From contig NZ_ASJC01000007.1 in NCBI RefSeq assembly GCF_000691145.1, positions 91,924-155,923 on the forward strand: a DNA stretch of 64,000 bases, read 5' to 3'. The notes beneath the pieces were generated by a model. That model saw only the letters and a list, made by a program, of their open reading frames with translations. It had not been told where the DNA came from and did no database searches. Each line of letters begins with the position of its first letter. Positions within the stretch are counted from its first letter, which is position 1. A program made the translations under genes and the position numbers. Source of the DNA: Bacillus altitudinis 41KF2b. GTDB lineage: Bacteria > Bacillota > Bacilli > Bacillales > Bacillaceae. Below, in pieces: positions 15,604 through 24,618 of this stretch.

Positions 15604-16170
15604 CTATTGCTTTGGGTGATAATATGAGAATTCAATTTCATCATTCTCAAGATCAATTTTATTCGCTTTGACATACATATCATTCGTCAGCGGCATTTCT
15701 GAAAGGCGCACTTCCACCGTTTTTTGGTCTGGTTTCACATGAACGAAATCAGGCAGTTCATAGAATTGACCCATGTAACTTAAAACAAAACTGATTGGGA
15801 TGCTTAATTGTCCAATTGAAAAGTCATCTACTTTCAGCAGAACATCCCCGTTATCTTCAACAGTTGGTGTAAATGATACATTTGCATTAATCGTTGAAGA
15901 AAAAGCTTTGATTGCACCTGTTACTTTCACATCTTGGTCAATCGCAACATGAAAGTCGGGCATATCGCTTGATCCTTGGTTTTTCAAATAATCATTGACA
16001 AAGCTGGTGAGCGATTCTTTTGAACTAGAAATGTTAAAAGCATACTCGCTGTTCACTTCTTTTTTCGAAGCGGATTGATCGCTCGGCAGCAGCATAAAAA
16101 TACCGCATACAAGAACAATTAATAGATTAATTGACAGTAAAATAAAAAATAAACTCTTCCATTTTTTCAT
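15604..16170 (-). CDS. ypmS: YpmS, DUF2140 membrane-anchored protein
   Basis: 188 residues. One N-terminal membrane anchor (about 6-28) is followed by an extracytoplasmic beta-rich domain with the DUF2140 segments VKVTGAIKAFS, FSIGQLSIPISFVLSYMG and LPDFVHVKPDQKTVEVRL. It starts 9 nt after ypmR, so translation is probably coupled. Function unknown, envelope-located by topology. Confidence 0.9.
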   Translation of the reverse strand: MKKWKSLFFILLSINLLIVLVCGIFMLLPSDQSASKKEVNSEYAFNISSSKESLTSFVNDYLKNQGSSDMPDFHVAIDQDVKVTGAIKAFSSTINANVSFTPTVEDNGDVLLKVDDFSIGQLSIPISFVLSYMGQFYELPDFVHVKPDQKTVEVRLSEMPLTNDMYVKANKIDLENDEIEFSYYHPKQ

Positions 16171-16179
16171 CTTTTCACC

Positions 16180-16941
16180 CTATTCCTTCGGCAGTCCTTC
16201 TTTTTTCACTTCTGAGAATAAACGATTTGCCATAAGAGAGTACCCCTTTTGGTTTGGGTGGAAATCATCATCTGCCAGTAATTTTTCATCTTGATCATCT
16301 TCAAATAAATCTGCTACATCGATCATATCAGCATTGCCGTCTTTTTTTAGTTCTTTTTCGGCAGCAGCATTCCAGTCTTTGACGACCTCATCAATATCTC
16401 TCAGCTCAGACAAGCTGAACTTAAAAGGATTGTACATACTGACATACATGATCTTTGCATGGTCATTATGCTCTCTTAATTGAGCAAGAATGGTCTTAAA
16501 ACGCTCTTCAAAAGGACCTTGCTCTTTTTGAAAAGGAGCAAATGTCAAGTTGAGCACATTTTGACGGACGACATGCATTAAGTCATTTCCGCCGATCGTA
16601 AAGAAAATATAATCAGCGTCTTTCAGTCCATCCTGCACTTTTTTTTCTTTTAATCTTTTTAATAAATCTACCGTTCTACTGCCTTTAATGGCATAGTTTT
16701 TTAATGTAACAGACTGTACACCGTCCACCGCTTCTATCTTGTCACGGGTGATGCCGGCATACCCTTTTTTATTTTGATCTCCGATTCCTTCTGTTAAGGA
16801 ATCTCCAACCGCTGCGATCGTAATATGTTCTTTTACGTTTTGTGTGTCTTCTAGTTTATCCTTTATGCCAGCCTCTTGTGCGGAACATGCAGAAAGAACA
16901 AAAGCTAGAGACATCACAATCAAAATCAAACGAGCCTTCAA
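16180..16941 (-). CDS. ypmR: YpmR, SGNH/GDSL esterase-like lipoprotein
   Basis: 253 residues from a TTG 9 nt behind AAAGGAGGG; an ATG 18 codons upstream would spoil the signal peptide. Signal with lipobox LSAC, then an SGNH fold: block I AAVGDSLTEG near 42-51 with nucleophile Ser, block III GGND near 114-117, and block V DDFHPN near the C-terminus with the Asp-His pair. It should hydrolyse an ester at the outer membrane face, for example on a lipid or wall polymer; the substrate is unknown. Lies between ypmQ and ypmS. Confidence 0.92.
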   Translation of the reverse strand: MKARLILIVMSLAFVLSACSAQEAGIKDKLEDTQNVKEHITIAAVGDSLTEGIGDQNKKGYAGITRDKIEAVDGVQSVTLKNYAIKGSRTVDLLKRLKEKKVQDGLKDADYIFFTIGGNDLMHVVRQNVLNLTFAPFQKEQGPFEERFKTILAQLREHNDHAKIMYVSMYNPFKFSLSELRDIDEVVKDWNAAAEKELKKDGNADMIDVADLFEDDQDEKLLADDDFHPNQKGYSLMANRLFSEVKKEGLPKE

Positions 16942-17010
16942 ACGATGATGTCCCTCCTTTTTCTGATTAAAAAAGTGTATCATGTTTTCGCTCATTTGAA
17001 CATCCTTATG

Positions 17011-17607
17011 CTAGCTTCGATTCAGTGTTTTGATGTCCTTGATGATTTCATCATATGGCGTATTTTGAACACCATCATAGTTTTTCATCACTTTTCCTTC
17101 TTGATCAACGAGGAAAAACAGAGATTGGTGTATCACTTGGTCTTCGTCTTCAGGTTTTTTCACAATCGTCTTAAAGCTTTTCATTGCAAATTTTTCAATC
17201 GCTGACTGCGAGTAACCAGTGAGAAAATCCCAATTTTTAAAGGATAATGGATATGCTTTTGCAAATTCCTTTAGCTTTTTCGGTGAATCCACCTCTGGAT
17301 CGACGCTAAATGAAATAATGTGCGCATCCAATTTTTCTTCTTTTAACCGTTTTTGTAGCTCTGTCATATGTGCGGTCATCGGCGGGCAAATCGTTTCACA
17401 GCTTGTGAAAATAAAATCTGCCACCCAGACTTTCCCCTTTAAATCGTCGAGAGACACCTTTTGACCATCCTGGTTTTGATACTCAAACGGCTGGATTTGA
17501 TAATTTAATGCATCCTTGATTTGTCCATTTGAACATGAGACTAAAAGAAGCACGCTTATAATCGTAAGCGCACCAAATAAGGCTCCCCTTTTTGTATACA
17601 TGACCAT
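17011..17607 (-). CDS. ypmQ: SCO1-family copper chaperone YpmQ (BsSco)
   Basis: 198 residues. Lipoprotein signal with VSCS lipobox near 25; thioredoxin-like SCO domain with the copper/redox motif CETIC (CX3C) near 70-74 and the third ligand His in VIHQSLFF near 159. In B. subtilis Sco is needed to build the CuA centre of cytochrome caa3 oxidase. It lies between the DegV gene and ypmR, with a 16-nt gap to the former. Confidence 0.95.
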   Translation of the reverse strand: MVMYTKRGALFGALTIISVLLLVSCSNGQIKDALNYQIQPFEYQNQDGQKVSLDDLKGKVWVADFIFTSCETICPPMTAHMTELQKRLKEEKLDAHIISFSVDPEVDSPKKLKEFAKAYPLSFKNWDFLTGYSQSAIEKFAMKSFKTIVKKPEDEDQVIHQSLFFLVDQEGKVMKNYDGVQNTPYDEIIKDIKTLNRS

Positions 17608-17623
17608 TACATCCCCTTTTCAA

Positions 17624-18466
17624 TCAATCGGTATAAAAAGTAAAGCCTATAGCGCCCTTACCAGTATGACAGGAAATAATCGGTGTTGTATAAGCGATGT
17701 CAACTAGTGCATCAGGTGTGTGATCAAGCAGTGCTGCTTTAAGCTTTTCTGCAAGTTCTAATGCGTCTGCATGTGCAATCCCAATGGCCTGAACGGTTTT
17801 CCCTTTCACCGCCTGTACATACTGTTTTGTCAAATAGCGGACAAGAGCGGAGTAACTTCTCACATTCGCTTCTGGTGTGTATATGCCGTCTGTTAAGCTG
17901 GCAATTGGTTTAATATGAAGAAGTGAACCGATCAGCGCCTTTCCTCTTCCAATTCGTCCACCTTTCACGAGATTTTCTAATGTATCGATTGTGACAAATA
18001 GCTTTGTTTTAAGACGAATTTTGTCCATTTCTTTGAGGATGTCATCACGGCTTGCCCCTTTTTTTGCAAGCTCTGCTGCTTTGGTGACTTGAAACCCTAA
18101 ACCATAGGAAATAAAATTCGAATCAATGACAGTGATATTCCCGTCTACCATTTTAGAAGCGCTTTCAGCAGTTTGAACCGTACCACTCATCCCACCAGTT
18201 AAATGGATACTAATGACTTCGCTTCCATCTGCCGTCAGTTTTTCATATAATTCGACGAATTGACCGATCGCAGGTTGAGACGTTTTCGGCAGTTCCTCAG
18301 CGGCCTCCATTTTTTCAATAAATTCATCTGGCTGTATGTTCACTCGGTCAATATAATCAACCCCAGAAATGGAGATATTGAGCGGAATGACATGAATGGA
18401 AAGATCATTGATTTTTTCTTGCGGAAGGTCCACAGTTGAATCTGTTACAATTTTAATTTGTTTCAC
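17624..18466 (-). CDS. DegV-family fatty-acid-binding protein
   Basis: 280 residues. The N-terminal KIVTDSTVDLPQE, the ISIHLTGGMSGT loop, TVIDSNFISYGLGFQV and the C-terminal GKGAIGF are classic DegV motifs. The family binds fatty acids and in Gram-positives acts as FakB, presenting fatty acid to the kinase FakA; whether this copy does so is inference. It heads the degV-ypmQRST cluster and has no counterpart at this place in B. subtilis, which has two other DegV proteins, so no symbol is given. Confidence 0.93.
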   Translation of the reverse strand: MKQIKIVTDSTVDLPQEKINDLSIHVIPLNISISGVDYIDRVNIQPDEFIEKMEAAEELPKTSQPAIGQFVELYEKLTADGSEVISIHLTGGMSGTVQTAESASKMVDGNITVIDSNFISYGLGFQVTKAAELAKKGASRDDILKEMDKIRLKTKLFVTIDTLENLVKGGRIGRGKALIGSLLHIKPIASLTDGIYTPEANVRSYSALVRYLTKQYVQAVKGKTVQAIGIAHADALELAEKLKAALLDHTPDALVDIAYTTPIISCHTGKGAIGFTFYTD

Positions 18467-18579
18467 TATCGTCTCATCCTTGCTGTCTTAGTCTTTACAT
18501 ATGATATTACCTTATTTCGTGCATACTTGAAAACAACTGTCAGAACGTTTTTGAAATTGTCACATTTTCTTCTTTTCAT

Positions 18580-18645
18580 GTAAAAAATCCTTGCCAAGAT
18601 GAGTAGCCCCCATTTGAAAATGGCCGCTCACTCTCTTTGGCAAAG
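18580..18645 (-). terminator. Terminator downstream of ypmP
   Basis: A long interrupted stem (TTTGCCAAAG pairing with CTTGGCAA, inner GAG/CTC and GCC/GGC) followed on the minus strand by ATTTTTT. Confidence 0.75.
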
Positions 18646-18653
18646 ATTCCAAT

Positions 18654-18905
18654 TTACGCATTGTGTTTTAGTGTAGGCTCTTGGTAGATCTGTTCATATG
18701 TGCTCCACTTGACGTTACGTTTCACATCCTCCCTGAAAGAGTACACATGCCTCTTTCCCTTAGATACATAGACTTTTTTCAAGAAAGCTTCAAGTCTAAA
18801 GGTGAGCATGAAACCATAGGATTCATCTCCCTTTAAAACAGGGACTTCTGTTACCTTGATCTGAGCTCCATCCATCCGTCTAAAACATATTGTTTTGAGC
18901 AGCAC
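18654..18905 (-). CDS. ypmP: YpmP (DUF2535) small protein
   Basis: 83 residues from GTG, the same length as B. subtilis YpmP. Mixed, basic, with VYVSKGKRHVYSFREDVKRN in the C-terminal half; no membrane segment. GAGG lies 10 nt before the start. It follows ilvA on the same strand (36-nt gap) and ends in a terminator, so ilvA-ypmP is a likely operon. Function unknown. Confidence 0.85.
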   Translation of the reverse strand: MLLKTICFRRMDGAQIKVTEVPVLKGDESYGFMLTFRLEAFLKKVYVSKGKRHVYSFREDVKRNVKWSTYEQIYQEPTLKHNA

Positions 18906-18941
18906 AAACGATCAATCCTCTTTTCCAATTATCTGTTAAGC

Positions 18942-20210
18942 CTAAATAAATAGGTGGAATAAATCTTGATCTTTATTCACTTCAACATAGTGGAAGCCTT
19001 TTTTATTCATTCGGTCAATCAGCGCTGCATAGTCATCTCTTTCTTTCAATTCGATCCCAACAAGCGCAGGTCCTTTGCTTCGGTTATTCTTTTTCGTATA
19101 TTCAAAGCGTGAGATATCATCATTTGGCCCTAACACTTCATCCAAAAATTCCCTGAGAGCACCTGCTCTTTGCGGAAAATTAACGATGAAATAATGCTGG
19201 AGTCCTTCATAAATCATGGAGCGTTCCTTGATTTCTTGCATTCGGCCAATGTCATTATTGCCTCCGCTGACAATACAAACGACATTTTTCCCTTTAATCT
19301 CCTCACGATGTGCATCTAAAGCCGCGATCGGTAACGCACCCGCTGGCTCAGCTACAATGGCACATTGATTATACAGCTCTAAAATGGTTGTACATACTTT
19401 TCCTTCTGGTACAAGACTAATCTTATCGACAACAGACTGAAGCGATGTAAACGTCTTTTCGCCAATCCGCTGAACCGCTGCTCCATCTACAAACTTATCT
19501 ATTGAATCAAGTGTGACAACCTCCCCTTTCTCGTGGGAAGCATGAAGTGAGGCGGCACCAAGCGGCTCGACTGCAATAATTTCTGTTTCTGGTGCGATAT
19601 TTTTCATATACGTGCCAACGCCAGATAACAAACCTCCGCCCCCAACACTTGCAAATAAAAAGTGAGGCTCCACTTCGATATCATTTAATATTTCTACAGC
19701 AGTTGTTCCTTGTCCTGCCATGACATCTAAATCATCAAATGGATGAATAAATTCCCGCTTTTCCTTATCTCCGCATTTGACTGCTTCATGATACGAATCA
19801 TCAAAGGTATCTCCGGTTAAGATAATGTCAACATATTCTTTTCCGAAAAGCTCCACTTGAGATACTTTTTGCCTTGGTGTGGTAGCAGGCATAAAAATTT
19901 TTCCGTGGATACCTAAATATTTGCAAGAATAGGCAACGCCTTGTGCGTGATTTCCTGCACTGGCACAAACAATGCCGTTTTCTAGTTTTTCTTTTGGCAA
20001 CTGGCTCATTTTATTAAAAGCGCCTCTTAATTTAAAAGAACGAACAACCTGCAGGTCCTCTCTTTTTAAGTAGACATTACATTCATATCGTTCAGAAAGT
20101 CGCTCATTTTTTTGAAGTGGAGTATGAATCACTACATCCTTCAAATTTTGATGGGCTTTTAAGATGTCTTTCACTTGAATTAGCGTGTTTTCTTTGAGCA
20201 ACGGTTTCAT
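18942..20210 (-). CDS. ilvA: Threonine dehydratase IlvA
   Basis: 422 residues, as in B. subtilis. It deaminates L-threonine to 2-oxobutanoate, the first step to isoleucine. The PLP lysine is K60 in SFKLRGAF; the tetraglycine phosphate loop SVGGGGLLSG is near 188; CIVSGGNND follows. A single C-terminal ACT-like regulatory domain (about 330-422) is present, the short form of the enzyme. ATG at 20210 has GGATC 7 nt upstream; the TTG two codons earlier is less likely. A CodY-like box lies 50 bp upstream. Confidence 0.96.
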   Translation of the reverse strand: MKPLLKENTLIQVKDILKAHQNLKDVVIHTPLQKNERLSERYECNVYLKREDLQVVRSFKLRGAFNKMSQLPKEKLENGIVCASAGNHAQGVAYSCKYLGIHGKIFMPATTPRQKVSQVELFGKEYVDIILTGDTFDDSYHEAVKCGDKEKREFIHPFDDLDVMAGQGTTAVEILNDIEVEPHFLFASVGGGGLLSGVGTYMKNIAPETEIIAVEPLGAASLHASHEKGEVVTLDSIDKFVDGAAVQRIGEKTFTSLQSVVDKISLVPEGKVCTTILELYNQCAIVAEPAGALPIAALDAHREEIKGKNVVCIVSGGNNDIGRMQEIKERSMIYEGLQHYFIVNFPQRAGALREFLDEVLGPNDDISRFEYTKKNNRSKGPALVGIELKERDDYAALIDRMNKKGFHYVEVNKDQDLFHLFI

Positions 20211-20259
20211 GTACAAGATCCTTTCTCTTTAACCTTATTTAATTTGTCATTATAACATG

Positions 20260-20274
20260 AATATTCAAAAAATA
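20260..20274. promoter_or_regulatory. CodY-like box upstream of ilvA
   Basis: AATATTCAAAAAATA matches 12 of 15 positions of the CodY motif AATTTTCWGAAAATT. ilvA is a CodY target in B. subtilis. Confidence 0.5.
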
Positions 20275-20334
20275 AACCAATAGATCATGGATCGGAGATA
20301 AATTTCATGAACTTTTTCGTTTTTCTATACATTT

Positions 20335-20370
20335 GTTCTAATTGGGTGTTATAATAAAACCAATTAGAAC
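20335..20370. promoter_or_regulatory. 11-bp inverted repeat around the yplP -10 region
   Basis: GTTCTAATTGG and CCAATTAGAAC, perfect arms, 14-bp centre containing TATAAT. It lies 20 bp before the yplP ATG, so a protein bound to it would cover the promoter; a stem-loop in the leader RNA is the alternative. Confidence 0.7.
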
Positions 20371-20390
20371 CAAAAGAAAGGAATCGCTCG

Positions 20391-21359
20391 ATGACCACAC
20401 ATCCGTTTGCTAATATATATGGAGAACACCAAGATATAAAACACGCCATTCATTTGGCAAAACAATTCACGAAAAACGATCAGCCTGTGTTGATCACAGG
20501 TGAAATTGGAACAGGCAAATCACGCTTTGCAAAAGAAATGGCCCATTCATTTGCTGCGCAGGCTTCGATGAAACATATCTACTGCCCCATTGTAGATGAA
20601 GCGACTTTGCAGGAAGCATTTACTCATGCGGCAAATCATGTGCTTTATTTAGACGAAGTCAGCGCATTCAGTATTCCTATGCAGCATCAGGTCATTCGTT
20701 TTCTCGAAGATTCTCCTGCAACAAAAATCATTGCTTCTTCGTCTTTATCATTAGAGGCGATGAGCGTTTCATCCAGTTTTTTACCTGAGCTGTTTTATCG
20801 GCTCAATGTGCTTCATATCCCTCTCCCGCCCTTAGAAGATCGAAAAACAGATATTCCTATTTTAACCGCTGCTTTCTTTCAAGAACTGAACATGACGCCT
20901 GACATCGACTCAAGTGTGTGGGAAGTCTTACAGCAATATTCGTTTGAAGGGAATGTCCAGGAGCTCAAAAATATCGTTCATTATGCAGCAGCGATTCTCG
21001 AAGGGCAAACAGTTTTCTTGCATCACTTGCCACCTTTTGTATTATTACCTCAACAAACAGCTGGTAAAGGAAAAAAAGAAGAACACCAGCTCACGCTTAT
21101 GGAGAAACAAGAATTTGTTTTCTTACTCGAAGCCATTAAGTCTCTAAATGAAAAAGGAGAAGCAGCCAGCAGACGTATCTTGTCTGAGTTAAGCAAACAA
21201 GGCGACATCCCGCTGACCCCTCAGCAAGTCAGGAGTCGATTAGATGATCTTGAGAAAAAAGCTTATGTGACGAAAGGGAAAGGCAGAGCTGGAACGAAGA
21301 TTACACTTGAAGGTCTCTCATTTCTGAAGTCGCTTGATGGTTATATACCGGTTCAATAA
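20391..21359 (+). CDS. yplP: YplP, AAA+ protein of the sigma-54 activator family lacking the GAFTGA loop
   Basis: 322 residues. Walker A GEIGTGKS at 37-44, Walker B VLYLDEV at 84-90, sensor region and the LFYRLNVLHIPLPPLEDRK signature of sigma-54 activators are clear. Only about 40 residues separate Walker A and B and the GAFTGA loop that contacts sigma-54 is absent. The C-terminus is not Fis-like but a winged-helix-like region (RRILSELSKQGDIPLTPQQV, RSRLDDLEKKAYVTKGKGRA). B. subtilis YplP has been linked to growth in the cold. It is followed by yplQ after 13 nt. Confidence 0.9.
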   Translation: MTTHPFANIYGEHQDIKHAIHLAKQFTKNDQPVLITGEIGTGKSRFAKEMAHSFAAQASMKHIYCPIVDEATLQEAFTHAANHVLYLDEVSAFSIPMQHQVIRFLEDSPATKIIASSSLSLEAMSVSSSFLPELFYRLNVLHIPLPPLEDRKTDIPILTAAFFQELNMTPDIDSSVWEVLQQYSFEGNVQELKNIVHYAAAILEGQTVFLHHLPPFVLLPQQTAGKGKKEEHQLTLMEKQEFVFLLEAIKSLNEKGEAASRRILSELSKQGDIPLTPQQVRSRLDDLEKKAYVTKGKGRAGTKITLEGLSFLKSLDGYIPVQ

Positions 21360-21372
21360 AGGAGGACATCCA

Positions 21373-22008
21373 TTGTTTACTGTAAAAGAAGAAATTGCCA
21401 ACGCGATTACACATGGCATTGGCGTCATTTTATCCATTCCCGCCATTGTTTTTCTCGTTTTATTCGCTGTTCAATACGGCACTGTCACTGACATTATTAG
21501 CTTCTCGATATTTGGCGCGTCGATGCTACTGCTTTATTTAAGCTCTACTTTGCTTCATAGCATTCGGCACAAAAAAACAAAAGATGTATTTGAAATCCTT
21601 GACCACTCTGCGATTTATGTATTGATTGCTGGTACATATACGCCATTTTTGCTTGGCCCATTAAAAGGCGCACTTGGCTATACTCTTCTTGCAATCGTAT
21701 GGGCTCTCGCTGCAGGCGGTATCGTCTTTAAGATCTTTTTCGTCAAACGGTTTATCATTGTATCCACCCTTGTTTATTTATTAATGGGCTGGATGATTAT
21801 CATCGCAATTAAACCTCTGTACATTCAATTAACAGGAGCTGGATTCAGCCTCTTACTATTAGGCGGTATTTTGTATTCAGTCGGAACGATCTTTTATATT
21901 TGGCGGAAAATTCCCTATCATCATGCGATTTGGCACAGCTTTGTTCTCGGTGGAAGTGCATCCATGTTCTTCTGCATTCTATTTTATTGCGTCAACATCC
22001 CAGCATGA
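21373..22008 (+). CDS. yplQ: YplQ, hemolysin III (PAQR-like) family membrane protein
   Basis: 211 residues from a TTG 7 nt behind AAAGGAGG; an earlier ATG in this frame lies inside yplP. Seven hydrophobic segments and the family motifs NAITHGIGVILSI (His) near 8-20, STLLHS, FEILDHSAIYVLIAGTYTPF near 80, and HAIWHSFVLGGSA near the C-terminus, supplying the conserved zinc-site-like His/Asp set. The family is an integral-membrane hydrolase-like group; activity in Bacillus is unknown. Cotranscribed with yplP. Confidence 0.93.
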   Translation: MFTVKEEIANAITHGIGVILSIPAIVFLVLFAVQYGTVTDIISFSIFGASMLLLYLSSTLLHSIRHKKTKDVFEILDHSAIYVLIAGTYTPFLLGPLKGALGYTLLAIVWALAAGGIVFKIFFVKRFIIVSTLVYLLMGWMIIIAIKPLYIQLTGAGFSLLLLGGILYSVGTIFYIWRKIPYHHAIWHSFVLGGSASMFFCILFYCVNIPA

Positions 22009-22010
22009 TT

Positions 22011-22046
22011 AAAAAACCAGCATCCACATTCGGATGCTGGTTTTTT
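22011..22046. terminator. Bidirectional terminator yplQ/ypkP
   Basis: 15-bp perfect stem AAAAAACCAGCATCC with a 6-nt loop. Confidence 0.95.
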
Positions 22047-22670
22047 CTATGCGCGCTTTTGTGCGTAATCACTCATCTTGACCGGTGCTTTTATATGGAT
22101 ATCGACATTAACTGGACGAAGTCTTTTGACGATCTTCCCTGTTAAAAGACGGTCTGTGCCGCTTGTTTCAACCGGAACAAGTGAGCAGTTACATTCTTCA
22201 GCAAGCGTTTCTGCCATGACACGATACTGTTCAGAAAGCAACAGACTCTGGCCAGATAGAACTCTTTCTCTTGCTTCTTCTAATAACGCCTCATCAGATT
22301 GATTCTGCTTGATCACCGCCATCTTCTTCAACCATTGTTTTAAGATGGGATAGCGAAACAGATGCGGTTTTGCCATAAAAGCAAATGGCTTCTCTAAGTG
22401 ACCAATCAGCAATGTCGTCGTCACTGGATGATGTGCTTCTGTGACATAAATAACAGGGCCATCTGGCAGCTTTTTTTGCTGATGAATGGTCATGACCGAT
22501 CCTGATTGATCAATACACCCTCTGGCAAACCTTTTTGCATGCTCATGGATGAGATGCATTCGTTTCGTATAGGAAATGCGTGGATCCGTTAATTCATGAT
22601 CATACAAATGCCTTATACTTTTAAAAAAGGATACAACAACATAAATCGTTAAAAACCAATAACGAAACAA
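22047..22670 (-). CDS. ypkP: YpkP, divergent PlsC-like acyltransferase homologue
   Basis: 207 residues with one N-terminal hydrophobic segment. The fold is that of 1-acylglycerol-3-phosphate acyltransferases: GPVIYVTEAHHPVTTT stands where NHX4D is expected and AFMAKPHLFRYPILKQWLKK matches block II. The catalytic Asp of HX4D is replaced by Thr and the FPEGTR block reads LLLSEQYRV, so ordinary PlsC activity is doubtful. It follows dfrA after a 19-nt gap, so thyB-dfrA-ypkP may be one transcript, as in B. subtilis. Confidence 0.85.
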   Translation of the reverse strand: MFRYWFLTIYVVVSFFKSIRHLYDHELTDPRISYTKRMHLIHEHAKRFARGCIDQSGSVMTIHQQKKLPDGPVIYVTEAHHPVTTTLLIGHLEKPFAFMAKPHLFRYPILKQWLKKMAVIKQNQSDEALLEEARERVLSGQSLLLSEQYRVMAETLAEECNCSLVPVETSGTDRLLTGKIVKRLRPVNVDIHIKAPVKMSDYAQKRA

Positions 22671-22689
22671 CCGTACTCCTCCTACTCAC

Positions 22690-23178
22690 TTATCCTTCTT
22701 TTCTGTCATAGACGACAAATTCATAATTGTAGGGGTTCTTTTCGTCACGATGGCCTTTTTCACGTGATACAACCGTCCAATGATCTTCATCGTAATAAGG
22801 GAAGAAACGGTCGCCTTCAAATGAATGATGAATGTGCGTGATATATAGACGATCTGCGTATGGCATCATTTCCTCATACAGCTTAGACCCGCCAATGATC
22901 AATAATTCTTCCTCGGTCTTCGCAATGGTTAAAATATCATCGATTGAATGAACTACCTCGCATCCTTCAGCTTGAAAAGAAGAACTTGTGGTCAACACGA
23001 TATTCCGGCGGTTAGGCAGTGCTCGTCCAATTGATTCAAACGTTTTTCTGCCCATGACAATGGTATGGCCACTTGTGACTTTTTTAAAATACGCTAAATC
23101 AGCGGGTAAATGCCAAGGCATTTGATTATCTTTGCCAATGACTCTGTCTTTTCCTGTCGCCACTATCATGGAAATCAT
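22690..23178 (-). CDS. dfrA: Dihydrofolate reductase
   Basis: 162 residues. NADPH-dependent reduction of dihydrofolate to tetrahydrofolate, regenerating the cofactor used by ThyB. Signatures: [20 protein letters not shown] (substrate-site Trp and Asp), [16 protein letters not shown] (NADPH), [21 protein letters not shown]. The ATG overlaps the thyB stop by 4 bases (ATGA), so the two are translationally coupled. Confidence 0.97.
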   Translation of the reverse strand: MISMIVATGKDRVIGKDNQMPWHLPADLAYFKKVTSGHTIVMGRKTFESIGRALPNRRNIVLTTSSSFQAEGCEVVHSIDDILTIAKTEEELLIIGGSKLYEEMMPYADRLYITHIHHSFEGDRFFPYYDEDHWTVVSREKGHRDEKNPYNYEFVVYDRKEG

Positions 23179-23969
23179 ACACTGACTTCTCCTTTAATAT
23201 GCGGATGTGGATCATAGTTCTCAAGCACAAAATCATCAAACGTAAAATCAAAAATACTTTTGACATCTCTAGTGATGCGAAGCTGCGGAAGTGTGCGCTC
23301 CTCACGCTCTAACTGCATTTTGACCTGCGGAAGATGATTTTGATAAATATGAGCATCTCCTAGCGTATGAATAAACTCTCCTGGCTCAAGGTATGTCACT
23401 TTGGCAATCATCATCGTTAGTAGTGCATACGAAGCAATATTAAAAGGCACACCTAAAAAGATATCTGCCGAACGTTGATAGAGCTGGCACGATAATTTAC
23501 CGTTTGATACGTAAAATTGAAACAAGCAATGACAAGGAGGCAGCGCCATCTGATCAATCTCTCCTGGATTCCACGCACTGACAATCAATCTTCTCGAATT
23601 AGGATGATTCTCAATATCATGGATCAGTCTGCTGATCTGATCTACTGTCTCTCCGTCTCCGCTCGCCCATGATCTCCACTGCGCACCATACACACGCCCT
23701 AGCTCTCCATTTTCATCTGCCCATTCATTCCAAATACGGACACCATTTTCTTGAAGATATTTGACATTTGTATCACCTTTTAAAAACCACAGTAACTCAT
23801 GAATGATTGATTTCAGGTGTAATTTCTTTGTTGTTAATAAAGGAAACCCTTCCTGTAAATCAAATCTCATTTGGTAACCGAACGTGCTGATAGTGCCTGT
23901 TCCTGTTCTGTCACCTTTTTCATCCCCGTGCTGTAATACATGACGGCATAACTCTTTGTATTGTTTCAT
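23175..23969 (-). CDS. thyB: Thymidylate synthase
   Basis: 264 residues, the ThyA-class enzyme length of B. subtilis ThyB. It methylates dUMP with methylene-tetrahydrofolate. The catalytic Cys is in [10 protein letters not shown] near 147; [30 protein letters not shown] and HIYQNH are further signatures. Start MKQYKEL has AAAGGA 7 nt upstream; the ATG three codons earlier overlaps that box. First gene of thyB-dfrA. Confidence 0.97.
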   Translation of the reverse strand: MKQYKELCRHVLQHGDEKGDRTGTGTISTFGYQMRFDLQEGFPLLTTKKLHLKSIIHELLWFLKGDTNVKYLQENGVRIWNEWADENGELGRVYGAQWRSWASGDGETVDQISRLIHDIENHPNSRRLIVSAWNPGEIDQMALPPCHCLFQFYVSNGKLSCQLYQRSADIFLGVPFNIASYALLTMMIAKVTYLEPGEFIHTLGDAHIYQNHLPQVKMQLEREERTLPQLRITRDVKSIFDFTFDDFVLENYDPHPHIKGEVSV

Positions 23970-24031
23970 TTTTTTCATCCTTTATTTATGTTCTTGTTGT
24001 AGTTTACCTTATTTCTGCTTTTGTTGAAACC

Positions 24032-24069
24032 AAAAAAACATGTCTGCAAGATGAGCAGACATGTTTTTC
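24032..24069. terminator. Bidirectional terminator between ypjQ and thyB
   Basis: AAAAACATGTCTGC stem with a 7-nt loop and T-runs on both strands. Confidence 0.93.
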
Positions 24070-24072
24070 TTT

Positions 24073-24612
24073 TTATGCTTGATTCACTCGATCCTGCTCT
24101 TCGTCCTTAATATCTTGGTGAGAGTGAGCTATGCGACTTGCTGCTGCGGCGGCAAGCGCAGCGACAAGGTCATCAAGGAAGGTGTGTACTTCACCAGGAC
24201 GACCTTCATCTAATTCTCTAATAATACCAAATTTCTCTTTGTCTAGGTAACCGAAGTTGGTCAAACCGATTGATCCATATACATTGACAATGGAAAGCGG
24301 AATAATCTCATCAATTCCATATAGCGGTTCATCTGTTTCAACTAAATGCTGCAAAGGTTCTGGCAAAAGCTTTTTTTCTGCCAGCTGATCAAGCGCAAGT
24401 CCTGTCAAAACTGCGTGGACAATTTCCCTTTTATTCAGCACTTTTTCAACATTTTCAATGCAGACACTAAGTGGAAGATTTGGGTTGTATTTCTCTTGGA
24501 GTTTCAGCACAATGTGTGCAATATCTTCTATTTTCACTCCACGCTCGTTTAACATCTGTTTTGTAATGCGAACCATTTCGTTCATTGTATACTTTTTCAA
24601 TTGGCATGACAT
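24073..24612 (-). CDS. ypjQ: YpjQ, phosphatidylglycerophosphatase A-like protein
   Basis: 179 residues. The PgpA-type core includes LTGLALDQLAEKKLL, YGIDEIIPLSIVNVYGSIGL and TFLDDLVAALAAAAASRIAH. Bacillus members are soluble, without the membrane spans of E. coli PgpA, and their phosphatase role is unproven. The ATG at 24612 touches its AAGGAG box, so a TTG four codons later (24600) may be the real start. It begins 6 nt after ypjP. Confidence 0.88.
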   Translation of the reverse strand: MSCQLKKYTMNEMVRITKQMLNERGVKIEDIAHIVLKLQEKYNPNLPLSVCIENVEKVLNKREIVHAVLTGLALDQLAEKKLLPEPLQHLVETDEPLYGIDEIIPLSIVNVYGSIGLTNFGYLDKEKFGIIRELDEGRPGEVHTFLDDLVAALAAAAASRIAHSHQDIKDEEQDRVNQA

Positions 24613-24618
24613 CTCCTT

